The notes below the pieces were generated by a model. That model had not been told where the DNA came from and made no database searches. It saw nothing but the letters and a program-made list of their open reading frames with translations. From contig CAIPTQ010000220.1 of assembly GCA_903868035.1 (NCBI GenBank), positions 1-7,049 of the forward strand: a stretch of DNA of 7,049 bases. Direction: 5' to 3'. A program made the translations under genes and the position numbers. Positions 1 through 6,730 of the stretch are shown here, one piece after another; position 1 is the first letter of the stretch; each line of letters begins with the position of its first letter. Source of the stretch: an uncultured Phycisphaerales bacterium. Its GTDB lineage: Bacteria > Planctomycetota > Phycisphaerae > WQYP01.

Positions 1-1229
1 AAATCCCCGCGCAGCCGGAAAAACCACCACCCACCGAGAAAATAAATAAAGTAGAACGGCAGGTCGGTGAAATACTGCCCCAGACAGTCCGGAAACGTCG
101 CCATGAATCCCCCCGGATTCGTCAGCGACCACGCCGTGCCGCGCGCGTGTAGCAACGCCGGCAACGCCGCCAACCCCAGCACCAGCGCCCCCAGATTGAA
201 CCGCCGCCGCCACCCCCCCACCCGATCGATATGCACCGCGGGCCGCTTCAGCAGCCACCCCAGCGGCATCGTCACGATCGGCGCCACCGTCACAAATACC
301 AGCAAATACCACAGAAACCACAAATGCTCCAGCAAAAAATTCCCCGCGTCCAGCCGCCCCCGGCGCCCCCCCACCGCCGCCAGCACACTCCCCGCCCACG
401 GTGCCTTGGCGAAAAACCAGTCCTGCGCCGCATTAAGCTTATTGAACATCGCGTTCGCCCATGTCCGGTTGGGCGTGCTCGGTGCCCCAGGCATGCCGAA
501 CGGATTCGCGCCCCCACCGCCGTATGGATTCGCTCCACCGCCACCGTATGGATTCGCTCCCCCACCACCGTATGGATTCGCGCCCCCGCCACCGTATGGA
601 TTCGCTCCCCCACCGCCATATGGGTTCGCTCCCCCGCCACCATATGGGTTCGCTCCCCCGCCACCGAATTGCCCCGCACCGCCCGGAGTAGTCGGCCCCG
701 CGCCTCCCCGCACGCCGGGCTGCACGGGTGCCCCGAATTGCCCCGCACCCCCAAAACCGCCCGCCCCGCCCGTACCCCCCGGCACTGCCGGCGCCTGCAT
801 CGCCGCCCCGCCGAACATCGACGATACCACCGAAGGAAAATACGTCCGCAACCCCCCCAGCACCACAAACGCCACCGCCAGCGGCGCGCCGATCCGCCAC
901 CACCGCCGCCCCAAATACCGCCATATCCCATACTTCGCCAACATCATGTTGGCAAAAAAACCCGAAATTAAAAAAAACAGCGGCATCCGAAAACTGTGCA
1001 GCCAGTCGTCAATCGCCCCCTTCGGATTCACCCCGCCCCCCGCCCCAAATCCCCCGAATCCCCCGCCGCCGCCCGTCATGAATTGCAAATGATAGAACAC
1101 CCCCAGAAACATCGCCGTCGCACGCACGCAATCCATCGCATAATACCGCGGCGCCGGCTCCACCGGCCGCGCCGGCTCCGCGGGTAAGCTGCCGCCCGCT
1201 CTTCCCAAATCCACGACAACGTCTGGCAT
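1..1229 (-). CDS. OpgC/MdoC-like membrane acyltransferase (acyltransferase 3 family), C-terminus beyond window
   Basis: This frame stays open for 409 codons from ATG 1229 to the window edge. Residues 30-50 carry the family's R-x10-H pattern (R36 and H47 in a first membrane helix). Residues 78-92 read LHSFRMPLFFLISGF, the second signature, and HLWFLWYLL at 302-310 and DLPFYFIYFLGG at 389-400 match E. coli OpgC as I recall it. OpgC succinylates osmoregulated periplasmic glucans; the family transfers acyl groups to sugars across the inner membrane. Likely membrane helices lie near 34-51, 82-98, 113-130, 303-323, 346-362 and 390-405. Residues 132-250 are a Gly/Pro-rich insertion that OpgC lacks, and a second Gly-rich stretch lies at 53-66. 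The start follows a GAGGAG box with a 5-nt spacer. It lies 59 nt downstream of res on the same strand, so read-through is possible. The acyl donor and acceptor cannot be told from sequence. Confidence 0.85.
   Translation of the reverse strand, partial: MPDVVVDLGRAGGSLPAEPARPVEPAPRYYAMDCVRATAMFLGVFYHLQFMTGGGGGFGGFGAGGGVNPKGAIDDWLHSFRMPLFFLISGFFANMMLAKYGIWRYLGRRWWRIGAPLAVAFVVLGGLRTYFPSVVSSMFGGAAMQAPAVPGGTGGAGGFGGAGQFGAPVQPGVRGGAGPTTPGGAGQFGGGGANPYGGGGANPYGGGGANPYGGGGANPYGGGGANPYGGGGANPYGGGGANPFGMPGAPSTPNRTWANAMFNKLNAAQDWFFAKAPWAGSVLAAVGGRRGRLDAGNFLLEHLWFLWYLLVFVTVAPIVTMPLGWLLKRPAVHIDRVGGWRRRFNLGALVLGLAALPALLHARGTAWSLTNPGGFMATFPDCLGQYFTDLPFYFIYFLGGWWFFRLRGD
502..669 (-). repeat. Seven tandem 24-bp repeats coding GGGGANP(Y/F)
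   Basis: Seven head-to-tail 24-bp units start at 502, 526, 550, 574, 598, 622 and 646. They differ mostly at third codon positions, and the last unit diverges at its end. Read on the minus strand in the acyltransferase frame they give seven copies of GGGGANPY, the last ending in F, at about residues 189-244. The 24-bp period is a multiple of three, so gain or loss of units keeps the reading frame. The segment sits inside the Gly-rich insertion between membrane helices. It probably acts as a flexible linker or low-complexity loop; that role is inference. Confidence 0.95.
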
Positions 1230-1234
1230 GGCAT

Positions 1235-1240
1235 CTCCTC
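1235..1240 (-). promoter_or_regulatory. Ribosome binding site deciding the acyltransferase start
   Basis: On the minus strand GAGGAG is followed by five bases and then the ATG at 1229. A second ATG at 1234 directly abuts the box and is out of frame with the acyltransferase. The spacing supports 1229 as the start. Confidence 0.6.
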
Positions 1241-1288
1241 AAACTCGCGGCCTCCGCACCAAAACCAGGCATGAGCGGACAATATCAA

Positions 1289-3850
1289 TCATTCTTCGAT
1301 GGATAGGATGGCGCGGAGTTCATCTTTCCAGTCGCGGCCATATTCCTGGGCTTCGTCGAGAATTTGGAAGCGGAACATGTGGTCCTGAAAGTCCTCGCCG
1401 AGTTGCTGCCACGAGACGCGCTTGCCGACTTTTTCGAAGTAGCCAGCCACGTCGCGCTTGTACATTGTGTCGGGGCTTTTCTCGAGATGCTTGCCCTTGG
1501 ACTCGATGACGAGAACCTGGTGCAGGGGGCGCTGGATAGTCCCGCTCTGGACCACAAAGTCGGGGTGTATCTGGTTCTTGCGGTAGCCCTGGATGGCGAA
1601 GTGCTCTTTGCCGACGATGTTACGATACCACCAGAGTACCTTCTCATGCCGATCCAGCACAAGTGCCACCGCACGCTCGTACTGGTTGGCCTTTTCCTCG
1701 GAGGCAAAGTCAAACAGCGATTTCTCAACGGGCCGACCATCATCATGCGCCAGCGGCGTGAGCGCGCCAGTCGCGCGCAGCGTGAATTCCGACGGAATCT
1801 CGAATCGGCACTGGGCGCATTCCAGGTAAAACTGAAGCCGCTTGGCGGCAAAGAGTTTCTTGAAGGCCGCCTCCGTTTGCAGGTCGATTTGTTCCTGAAT
1901 GAAGGTGCGGATGTGGTCGCGCACCACGAATTTCACCAAGGCCAACCGGTTTTCAACCATATCAGGTAAGTGGCTTTGGATAAGACGTTGATAGACATTG
2001 GCCACGATCCGGCCCAACTGCTTGTGGCTCAAGAAGTCATAGCCCAGACTGGCCACGATCCACGCCCGAATCTGCGCATCCGTCTCGCCGGCTTCGGCAT
2101 CGAATTCCTCCTGCCGGGACATGACCTGCCCCAGCGTGATGCGGAAAAACCGGTCCTTCGCCTGCGCCAAGGCGTCGGCTAGCGGCCAATTAATCCTGTC
2201 GAAGGGGAACTTGTCCACATCCACCTGGCTGATGAGATGGCGGAAGTAATCGAGGGCTTCATATCCGTCATCGTTCTTCACGCAGAAGTGCGGCAGATAA
2301 ATTTTGCCCTCAAAGGGCCTCCGATACAGATCGGCAAACTCCTGGCGCATGCGGACGATGCGCTGCGTCTTGGCATTCCCGCCGGAAGCATCCACGATCA
2401 GCGATGCCATGCCGCCTTCGTAGCCTTCCTTTTCCAGCGCCGTCTTGACCTCGCGCGAAATCTCGCCGGCGCGTTTGTGCAGGCAGTAGACATAACTCTC
2501 ATTCAAGTCGCTGAACGGGTCGGGCAAGCGCTGCTGATTCGGCTGGCGCAGAATGCGCCCGATGATCTGCGTCATCGCCTGACCTGATCCTGCGTTGTGA
2601 AGCGACACGAGAATGTAGGCATAGGGGCAGTCCCACCCTTCCTGCAAGGCCGATTTGGTGATGATCCATTCAATAGGACAGCCTTCGGCAAGCAGGTCGA
2701 TGTCTTCAATGTCATCCGTGTCTGAGGACTTGATGGCGATGGCCTTTTCGGGAATGCCCAGGCGATCAATCAGGTATTCCTTGACGTCCAGGCTATGGAC
2801 GAGGGTCGGGCCGCGCTGGTCTTTACCGGTGCGCTCTACCTGTACAAGCACGATGGGGCGGATGGTTTGTGGCAATTTTAGTTTGTCTGCGGACTCGGCG
2901 GCCATGGCGGCGAGTTCCTCGCGCTTGCCCTTGGCCTGCGTGAGCACATCCTTCCACGCCTTCTGGCCGGATGTGGCGATGTTCAGCGGCAGCTTGATCA
3001 TCTCTTCATCAAGAAGTTCCTGACCGGTGACGCGCGAGACGATGTTGGCACCCTTCTGCGGTGTGGCCGAGAGTTCGACGATGACGGAGGCGTTGAAATC
3101 CTCCAGCGTCTGGCGCGCCAGTGCGCTGGTGGCCTTGTGGCCCTCATCAAGTATCACCGGCGGTTTGCAGAGCCGGACGAGGTTGCCGACGGAAGTCTTG
3201 CAGAGATGGCGGCCCGTAGCGGCATCGTCCTCAATCATGTCGAGATTGGGGAATCTCTGTTTGAGTTCGCGGTGGGCGTCCGGATCGCTCTCGGGCGGGA
3301 AGTGCTGGGTGATGTTGCCGCCGGAGTCCTTGAAGAACTTGAGTTGTTCGGCAGTCTCGCGGTTGGTGGAGGCCAACTGGACGACGAAAATATTGAGGCA
3401 GTCGCGCAGGCGCACGGGCGAGAGGCGGGCGAGTTCGTGCTTTTCCCATATTTCAATCCGACGGGAGACGGCATGCTCGAGCATGAGGCGGTAGAAATCG
3501 TTGCGGTCGCGGAGGCGGCGAAGGGTGTCGCGGTAGATTTGGGAGGAGGGGACGACCCAGAGGACGAGTCCAGCACCGTTGCGGTCCTTGAGGATGGTGC
3601 GGTAGATCGAGCCGAGGATTTGGGTGGCCAGGAGGGTCTTGCCGCCGCCGGTGGGGACTTTAATGCCGAAGTGGGGGGCGTCCTCGCCGAGGCCGTTGGT
3701 GTGTTCGGTGTAGCGGCCAAGGATGCGCAGGGCGTTCCAGGCGTCGAGGGAGGCGTGCTTGGCGTTGCCCTTGGCGCGCTCGGCGGCGACGGTTTCGAGG
3801 TAGGACTCGGCCTCCTGGATGACGCGGCGCTGGTAGTTCTTGAGGTCCAT
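1289..3850 (-). CDS. res: Type III-like restriction endonuclease subunit (SF2 helicase-nuclease)
   Basis: The 853-residue product should be the ATP-driven translocase and nuclease partner of Mod. SF2 helicase motifs occur in order: Walker A VPTGGGKT (65-72), Walker B DEGHK (235-239), motif III SATP (261-264), motif V QEGWDCP (403-409) and motif VI QIIGRILRQP (428-437). The C-terminal domain has a PD-(D/E)xK nuclease site, with HPDF at 762-765 and ESKGK at 783-787, so it looks catalytically complete. The DEGH box differs from the DEPH I recall for classical type III Res proteins, and the length is shorter than the roughly 970 residues of EcoP-type enzymes. It is therefore best called type III-like. 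ATG 3850 has a modest AGGGA box with a 5-nt spacer. The gene starts 55 bp after dinD and probably has its own promoter over the dinD stop codon. No frameshift is seen. A SWI2-type defence helicase is less likely given the adjacent mod. Confidence 0.92.
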   Translation of the reverse strand: MDLKNYQRRVIQEAESYLETVAAERAKGNAKHASLDAWNALRILGRYTEHTNGLGEDAPHFGIKVPTGGGKTLLATQILGSIYRTILKDRNGAGLVLWVVPSSQIYRDTLRRLRDRNDFYRLMLEHAVSRRIEIWEKHELARLSPVRLRDCLNIFVVQLASTNRETAEQLKFFKDSGGNITQHFPPESDPDAHRELKQRFPNLDMIEDDAATGRHLCKTSVGNLVRLCKPPVILDEGHKATSALARQTLEDFNASVIVELSATPQKGANIVSRVTGQELLDEEMIKLPLNIATSGQKAWKDVLTQAKGKREELAAMAAESADKLKLPQTIRPIVLVQVERTGKDQRGPTLVHSLDVKEYLIDRLGIPEKAIAIKSSDTDDIEDIDLLAEGCPIEWIITKSALQEGWDCPYAYILVSLHNAGSGQAMTQIIGRILRQPNQQRLPDPFSDLNESYVYCLHKRAGEISREVKTALEKEGYEGGMASLIVDASGGNAKTQRIVRMRQEFADLYRRPFEGKIYLPHFCVKNDDGYEALDYFRHLISQVDVDKFPFDRINWPLADALAQAKDRFFRITLGQVMSRQEEFDAEAGETDAQIRAWIVASLGYDFLSHKQLGRIVANVYQRLIQSHLPDMVENRLALVKFVVRDHIRTFIQEQIDLQTEAAFKKLFAAKRLQFYLECAQCRFEIPSEFTLRATGALTPLAHDDGRPVEKSLFDFASEEKANQYERAVALVLDRHEKVLWWYRNIVGKEHFAIQGYRKNQIHPDFVVQSGTIQRPLHQVLVIESKGKHLEKSPDTMYKRDVAGYFEKVGKRVSWQQLGEDFQDHMFRFQILDEAQEYGRDWKDELRAILSIEE

Positions 3851-3869
3851 GGGCGTCCCTGTGCGGATG

Positions 3870-3887
3870 CGTTAGGTATACGGTAGG
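3870..3887. repeat. Shared 18-bp element, copy upstream of res
   Basis: The plus-strand sequence CGTTAGGTATACGGTAGG is identical to 6579-6596 upstream of mod and lies in the same orientation relative to the gene it precedes. It contains GTATAC at its centre but is not otherwise palindromic. It begins 20 bp upstream of the res ATG. Confidence 0.9.
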
Positions 3888-3909
3888 ACGAGTATAGCAG
3901 ACGTGTCAA
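3870..3909 (-). promoter_or_regulatory. Candidate res promoter with an over-long spacer
   Basis: On the minus strand a perfect -35 hexamer TTGACA (3904-3909) overlaps the TGA stop of dinD. The TATACC box of the shared 18-bp element (3875-3880) follows after 23 bp, six more than optimal. A second -10-like TATACT (3891-3896) lies only 7 bp from TTGACA, too close to pair with it. As drawn this is a weak or regulator-dependent promoter. The leader to the res ATG would be about 20 nt. Confidence 0.4.
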
Positions 3910-4802
3910 GGGGTGCGTGTCGCTTCGCCGGGAGGCAATTCGGGCTGGTCTGCTCCCGGACCGAGGCTGTTTTTTTGGCGCGGCAGGAGTTTCTTCTCCG
4001 CCTCAAGGCGTCGTTCGACTTTTTTGCAGTCTTCGGCCGGCGGGAGGGACTCGGGGACAATGCCGCGGCTGACCAGAAGTCCGCGGACCTCCTGATTGTT
4101 TTTGACATGTTCCTGGGAAATGCCGCTTTCCGTGTTCAGGGCGTTGGTCTTGGTGTTGAAATTGGTGATTTCGTTGGCGAAGTCCTTGGCCTTGATGGTG
4201 ATGGTGGGCAGGAAGTCGGCCAACGGCCGGCCTTCCGGAACCTTCAGCTTGTTCTTCATGTCCTGCGTGGTGCGGCCTCCAAAGAGGGCTTGGTCGCCCT
4301 TGCTGCGGATGCGTGCGAAACTCTCGTTACTGTGGAGACGTTCGAAGATGATGCCGGAAAGCTCTTTTTCGGAGCGGGTCAGTTTCTTGCGGGCACTGAC
4401 GCGCTCGGCCTCGGCAAGTCGCTTTTGGATGATTTCCTGTTTGCGCGTCTGAACCGCAAAATAGGTTTGCGCGAAGGCGATCTGCTCCTTGCCGGGGTCG
4501 CCGTTCTGGGCGATCAGGTAGCAGGCGTAGCGGGTGAGGGCAATGTCGTCGATTTCCCGCTGGGCACCGGAGCCCACGCCAACCATTTTGCTGATGCGCG
4601 CAAAATGGTCGCCCGGGTCATGACCCGAGCTCTCACAGGCCGTGATTGCTCTTTGAATGACGGTTTCAAAACTTCGCCATTGCGCATATCCCAGTAGCAT
4701 CTGGAGGTCTCTGGCGAGCCAGAATTCCGTTCCAGTATCGGCGCGCTTTTGAACCATCGCCTCGAAACTGGAATGCAATTGAATGATGGTGTTCTGTTCC
4801 AT
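3906..4802 (-). CDS. dinD: DinD-like DNA-damage-inducible protein D
   Basis: The 298-residue product is recognisable as DinD (about 274 residues in E. coli). An N-terminal Bro-N-like region contains EFWLARDLQMLLGY (26-39) and a following WRSF..VIQRAI segment. DIALTRYACYLIAQNGDP (86-103) and TYFAVQTRKQE (113-123) are next. The central GDQALFGGRTTQDMK (169-183) and RPLADFLPT (192-200) match the family. The C-terminal VRGLLVSRGIVPE (239-251) and LPPAEDCKKVERR (253-265) complete it, followed by a charged, Pro-rich tail. E. coli DinD is SOS-induced and reported to inhibit RecA filament activity; the biochemical role here is unknown. It lies 48 bp after mod and 55 bp before res, so it probably shares the mod transcript. 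The start has CAGGAG five bases upstream of ATG 4802, inside a near-palindrome. DinD and Bro-N genes are often seen near R-M and phage genes. Confidence 0.9.
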   Translation of the reverse strand: MEQNTIIQLHSSFEAMVQKRADTGTEFWLARDLQMLLGYAQWRSFETVIQRAITACESSGHDPGDHFARISKMVGVGSGAQREIDDIALTRYACYLIAQNGDPGKEQIAFAQTYFAVQTRKQEIIQKRLAEAERVSARKKLTRSEKELSGIIFERLHSNESFARIRSKGDQALFGGRTTQDMKNKLKVPEGRPLADFLPTITIKAKDFANEITNFNTKTNALNTESGISQEHVKNNQEVRGLLVSRGIVPESLPPAEDCKKVERRLEAEKKLLPRQKNSLGPGADQPELPPGEATRTP

Positions 4803-4807
4803 GGATA

Positions 4808-4823
4808 CTCCTGTATGTACAGG
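4808..4823 (-). promoter_or_regulatory. dinD ribosome binding site overlapped by a near-palindrome
   Basis: The minus-strand AGGAG (4808-4812) lies five bases before ATG 4802. It overlaps an inverted repeat at 4810-4823, whose arms CCTGTA and TACAGG are separated by only two bases. The arms resemble LexA half-sites of the CTGTA type, but the spacing (CTGT-4-ACAG) is four bases shorter than the gamma-proteobacterial SOS box. It could be a repressor operator or a small RNA hairpin hiding the ribosome site. Confidence 0.35.
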
Positions 4824-4850
4824 CTGTTCCCGACAAGCCGTGGGCTACGT

Positions 4851-6554
4851 CTATTTTAGGTTGAACGGCACGAGCATGGGGCGGACGCGGTGGTTGTGGA
4901 GGCGTTCGAATTTGCGGAGTTGGTCGGCGTGGAGCCAGATGCGTTCGCAGTAGATGACCCAGGTGCGGTTTTGGTCTTTCTTGGCGAGTTGGGCGAGGGT
5001 GTCGAGGGAGAGTTCGCGGTCTTCCTTGCCGTTGGGGGTGTAGAAGAGGTAATAGGATGTGCCGCCGGCGGCGTCGGTGGCGCCGATGAAGCCGGTGGCT
5101 TCGTTGATTTTGGTAAGGTCACATTCGCGCGAGGTTTCGGTGTAGAAGACGTATTTGGCGATTTCCTTGAAGGGCGGGAGTTTGTCGCCGAGGTGGCGGT
5201 ATTCGTTGAAGAGGGCGGGGCCGACGTGGGCGTAGGTGAAGGAACCAGTAAGCCCCGAAACCTTTGTACCCGAGGGTGTTTCATATCCCTCTACGACCTT
5301 TTGGATCCGTGGAGAGGTGACTTCCCGACAAATATTGAATTTCGCTTCTTCATCGGCCTTGCTGTCATAAGGCTGCTGAAGCAATATAAAGGAGCGAAGT
5401 TCATCCCCAGGCGCATTCAGTGCCAGGGCCGCATGGCCCGTCGTGCCTGACCCAGCGCAAGCATCCAAAACTGTATCTCCATTTTTCGATGAAAAACGTA
5501 GAACTTCCATAAGTAAGTCCAAAGGCTTTGGAGCGTGGAAGACTCGCTTGCCAAATATTTCCGTCAAGAGCTTCTGACCCTTCTCAGTTAGGAAGCCCTT
5601 CTTGAACCAAGCAGTCTTTGGCTTCCTTGGCGTAGGGCGAGATTTACGGAAGACCTTCCAGCGTCCATCTACCTCTCTGGCGTGTAGCTGAGTAGCATTC
5701 TTCTTAACTTTCGCTGCGTTCCAACTCCAACAACCGTTGAAGCCGTCTTCCCAATTGGGTTCGATCTTCTTCCTTCCCGGCTCGTGTTGGACGGAGACGC
5801 TGCCATCAGATGGTAAAATATAAAGCGGATAACAAAGATTGGGACGATTGTGGCGACCGAACTCGCGATGTGTATTTCTCAGCTCCAGTAATCGATATGG
5901 CCCATCCTCGTCCTTTAACGGATATTCGTTCGCAATCTGTTTCGGCGTTTTCAATGTCTCGAAGAGTGTCCCATTTGGCTTCTTGTTGTACACCAACAAA
6001 TAGTCGTGGCTTTGCGCAAATCCATCTCGCAAGCCGCGCCCTTTGCGGTTATTCAGTACGGCGATTTGCGCGGCGAAACAGTCGCCGCCGAACACTTCCT
6101 CGCAGATTTGGCGCAAGTTATGAACTTCGTTGTCATCAATTGAGATCCAGATGCTACCGTCGTCGCGGAGCAGTTCCCGCAGCAACTGCAATCGCGGGAA
6201 CATCATGCAGCACCACTTGTCGTGGCGGGTGGCGTCTTCGCCTTCCTTGCCGACGGTTTGGCCGATCCATTCCTTGAACTGGGGCTGGGTGAGGTTGTCG
6301 TTGTAGACCCAACTTTCGTTGCCGGTGTTGTAGGGCGGGTCGATGTAGACGCATTTAATCTTGCCGGCATGGGAGGGGAGAAGTGCCTTGAGTGCCAGAA
6401 GGTTGTCGCCTTCGATGATGAGGTTGCCGGAGAGGGATGGTTTTTGGCCCTTGGGGAGGAGGGAGAGCTTGGGGTCGAATTCCAAGGTGTGGTGGGGGAC
6501 GGTGTGGTGGTAGGTCTCGATGACCGATTTGCCTTTGAAGTCGAGGGTGGGCAT
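4851..6554 (-). CDS. mod: Type III-like DNA methyltransferase (beta class, probable N6-adenine)
   Basis: The 567-residue product should transfer a methyl group from S-adenosylmethionine to a base in a short recognition site, protecting host DNA from Res and supplying specificity. The catalytic motif DPPYNTG (72-78) precedes the SAM-binding motif DACAGSGTTG (364-373), the beta-class order. The DPPY form favours N6-adenine. HAPKPLDLL (340-348) looks like motif X. The variable region between about 165 and 340 should hold the target recognition domain. The residue after FILL, usually Glu in motif II, is Gln here (Q393). A Mod-specific C-terminal region follows to residue 567. ATG 6554 has GAGGAA six bases upstream and a good promoter 30-58 bases upstream. 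The gene leads the mod-dinD-res row. Its central coding region is lower in G+C (near 50%) than its ends (about 60%), suggesting exchange of the recognition domain. The recognition site cannot be predicted. Confidence 0.93.
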   Translation of the reverse strand: MPTLDFKGKSVIETYHHTVPHHTLEFDPKLSLLPKGQKPSLSGNLIIEGDNLLALKALLPSHAGKIKCVYIDPPYNTGNESWVYNDNLTQPQFKEWIGQTVGKEGEDATRHDKWCCMMFPRLQLLRELLRDDGSIWISIDDNEVHNLRQICEEVFGGDCFAAQIAVLNNRKGRGLRDGFAQSHDYLLVYNKKPNGTLFETLKTPKQIANEYPLKDEDGPYRLLELRNTHREFGRHNRPNLCYPLYILPSDGSVSVQHEPGRKKIEPNWEDGFNGCWSWNAAKVKKNATQLHAREVDGRWKVFRKSRPTPRKPKTAWFKKGFLTEKGQKLLTEIFGKRVFHAPKPLDLLMEVLRFSSKNGDTVLDACAGSGTTGHAALALNAPGDELRSFILLQQPYDSKADEEAKFNICREVTSPRIQKVVEGYETPSGTKVSGLTGSFTYAHVGPALFNEYRHLGDKLPPFKEIAKYVFYTETSRECDLTKINEATGFIGATDAAGGTSYYLFYTPNGKEDRELSLDTLAQLAKKDQNRTWVIYCERIWLHADQLRKFERLHNHRVRPMLVPFNLK

Positions 6555-6560
6555 GGGGGA

Positions 6561-6581
6561 TTCCTCACGAGCTAATCTCGT
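6561..6581 (-). promoter_or_regulatory. mod leader: ribosome binding site and short inverted repeat
   Basis: On the minus strand GAGGAA (6561-6566) sits six bases before the mod ATG. Immediately upstream lie arms ACGAG and CTCGT around a five-base loop (6567-6581). This inverted repeat falls near the expected transcript start, so it could be a 5' hairpin or an operator. The stem is short and may be chance. Confidence 0.35.
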
Positions 6582-6596
6582 TAGGTATACGGTAGG
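6579..6596. repeat. Shared 18-bp element, copy upstream of mod
   Basis: This is the exact second copy of the element at 3870-3887, in the same orientation relative to its downstream gene. Here it contains the -10 box of the mod promoter and begins 25 bp upstream of the mod start codon. Confidence 0.9.
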
Positions 6597-6612
6597 TTTG
6601 AAGGCGCGTCAA
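6584..6612 (-). promoter_or_regulatory. mod promoter (sigma70-like)
   Basis: Minus-strand TTGACG (6607-6612) and TATACC (6584-6589) are separated by exactly 17 bp. Transcription should begin near 6577, giving a leader of about 23 nt with a good ribosome binding site. It lies back to back with the plus-strand promoter at 6731-6759. Confidence 0.6.
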
Positions 6613-6685
6613 GTGGTGAAAATGGATTTGCGGTTGGGGCCGAGGCGGAATCCCTGACTCGCCTGGCACCGCTGCCGATGGCGGC

Positions 6686-6709
6686 CATTTCGGTGACGCC
6701 ACCGAAATG
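6686..6709. repeat. Perfect inverted repeat: 10-bp stem, 4-base loop
   Basis: Arms CATTTCGGTG and CACCGAAATG flank the loop ACGC. The stem is perfect. No T-run follows on either strand, so it is not a classical intrinsic terminator. It could insulate the divergent promoters, bind a protein, or be part of a repeated intergenic element. Confidence 0.7.
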
Positions 6710-6730
6710 ATCCTCAAGGCGCTGGCCGCC

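Noticed and set aside
502..669. Tandem repeats as a CRISPR array
   Set aside because: The 24-bp units are contiguous without spacers and translate to a regular peptide repeat in a real gene.
67..1092. A 341-codon plus-strand open frame rich in Pro and FAPPPPYG repeats
   Set aside because: It is the complement of the Gly-rich acyltransferase repeats. The minus-strand frame has family motifs, membrane helices and a ribosome binding site; this one has only low complexity.
3137..3886. A 249-codon plus-strand open frame opposite the start of res
   Set aside because: It has no recognisable domains and mirrors the C-ending codons of res, whose helicase motifs are plainly read on the minus strand.
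3891..3909. TTGACA and TATACT as a res promoter
   Set aside because: They are separated by only 7 bp, far from a workable spacing.
3903..4697. A 264-codon plus-strand open frame opposite dinD
   Set aside because: The minus-strand product matches DinD along its whole length; the plus-strand translation is a codon-bias shadow.
6686..6709. The hairpin as an intrinsic terminator
   Set aside because: No T-run follows on either strand, and both neighbouring genes point away from it.
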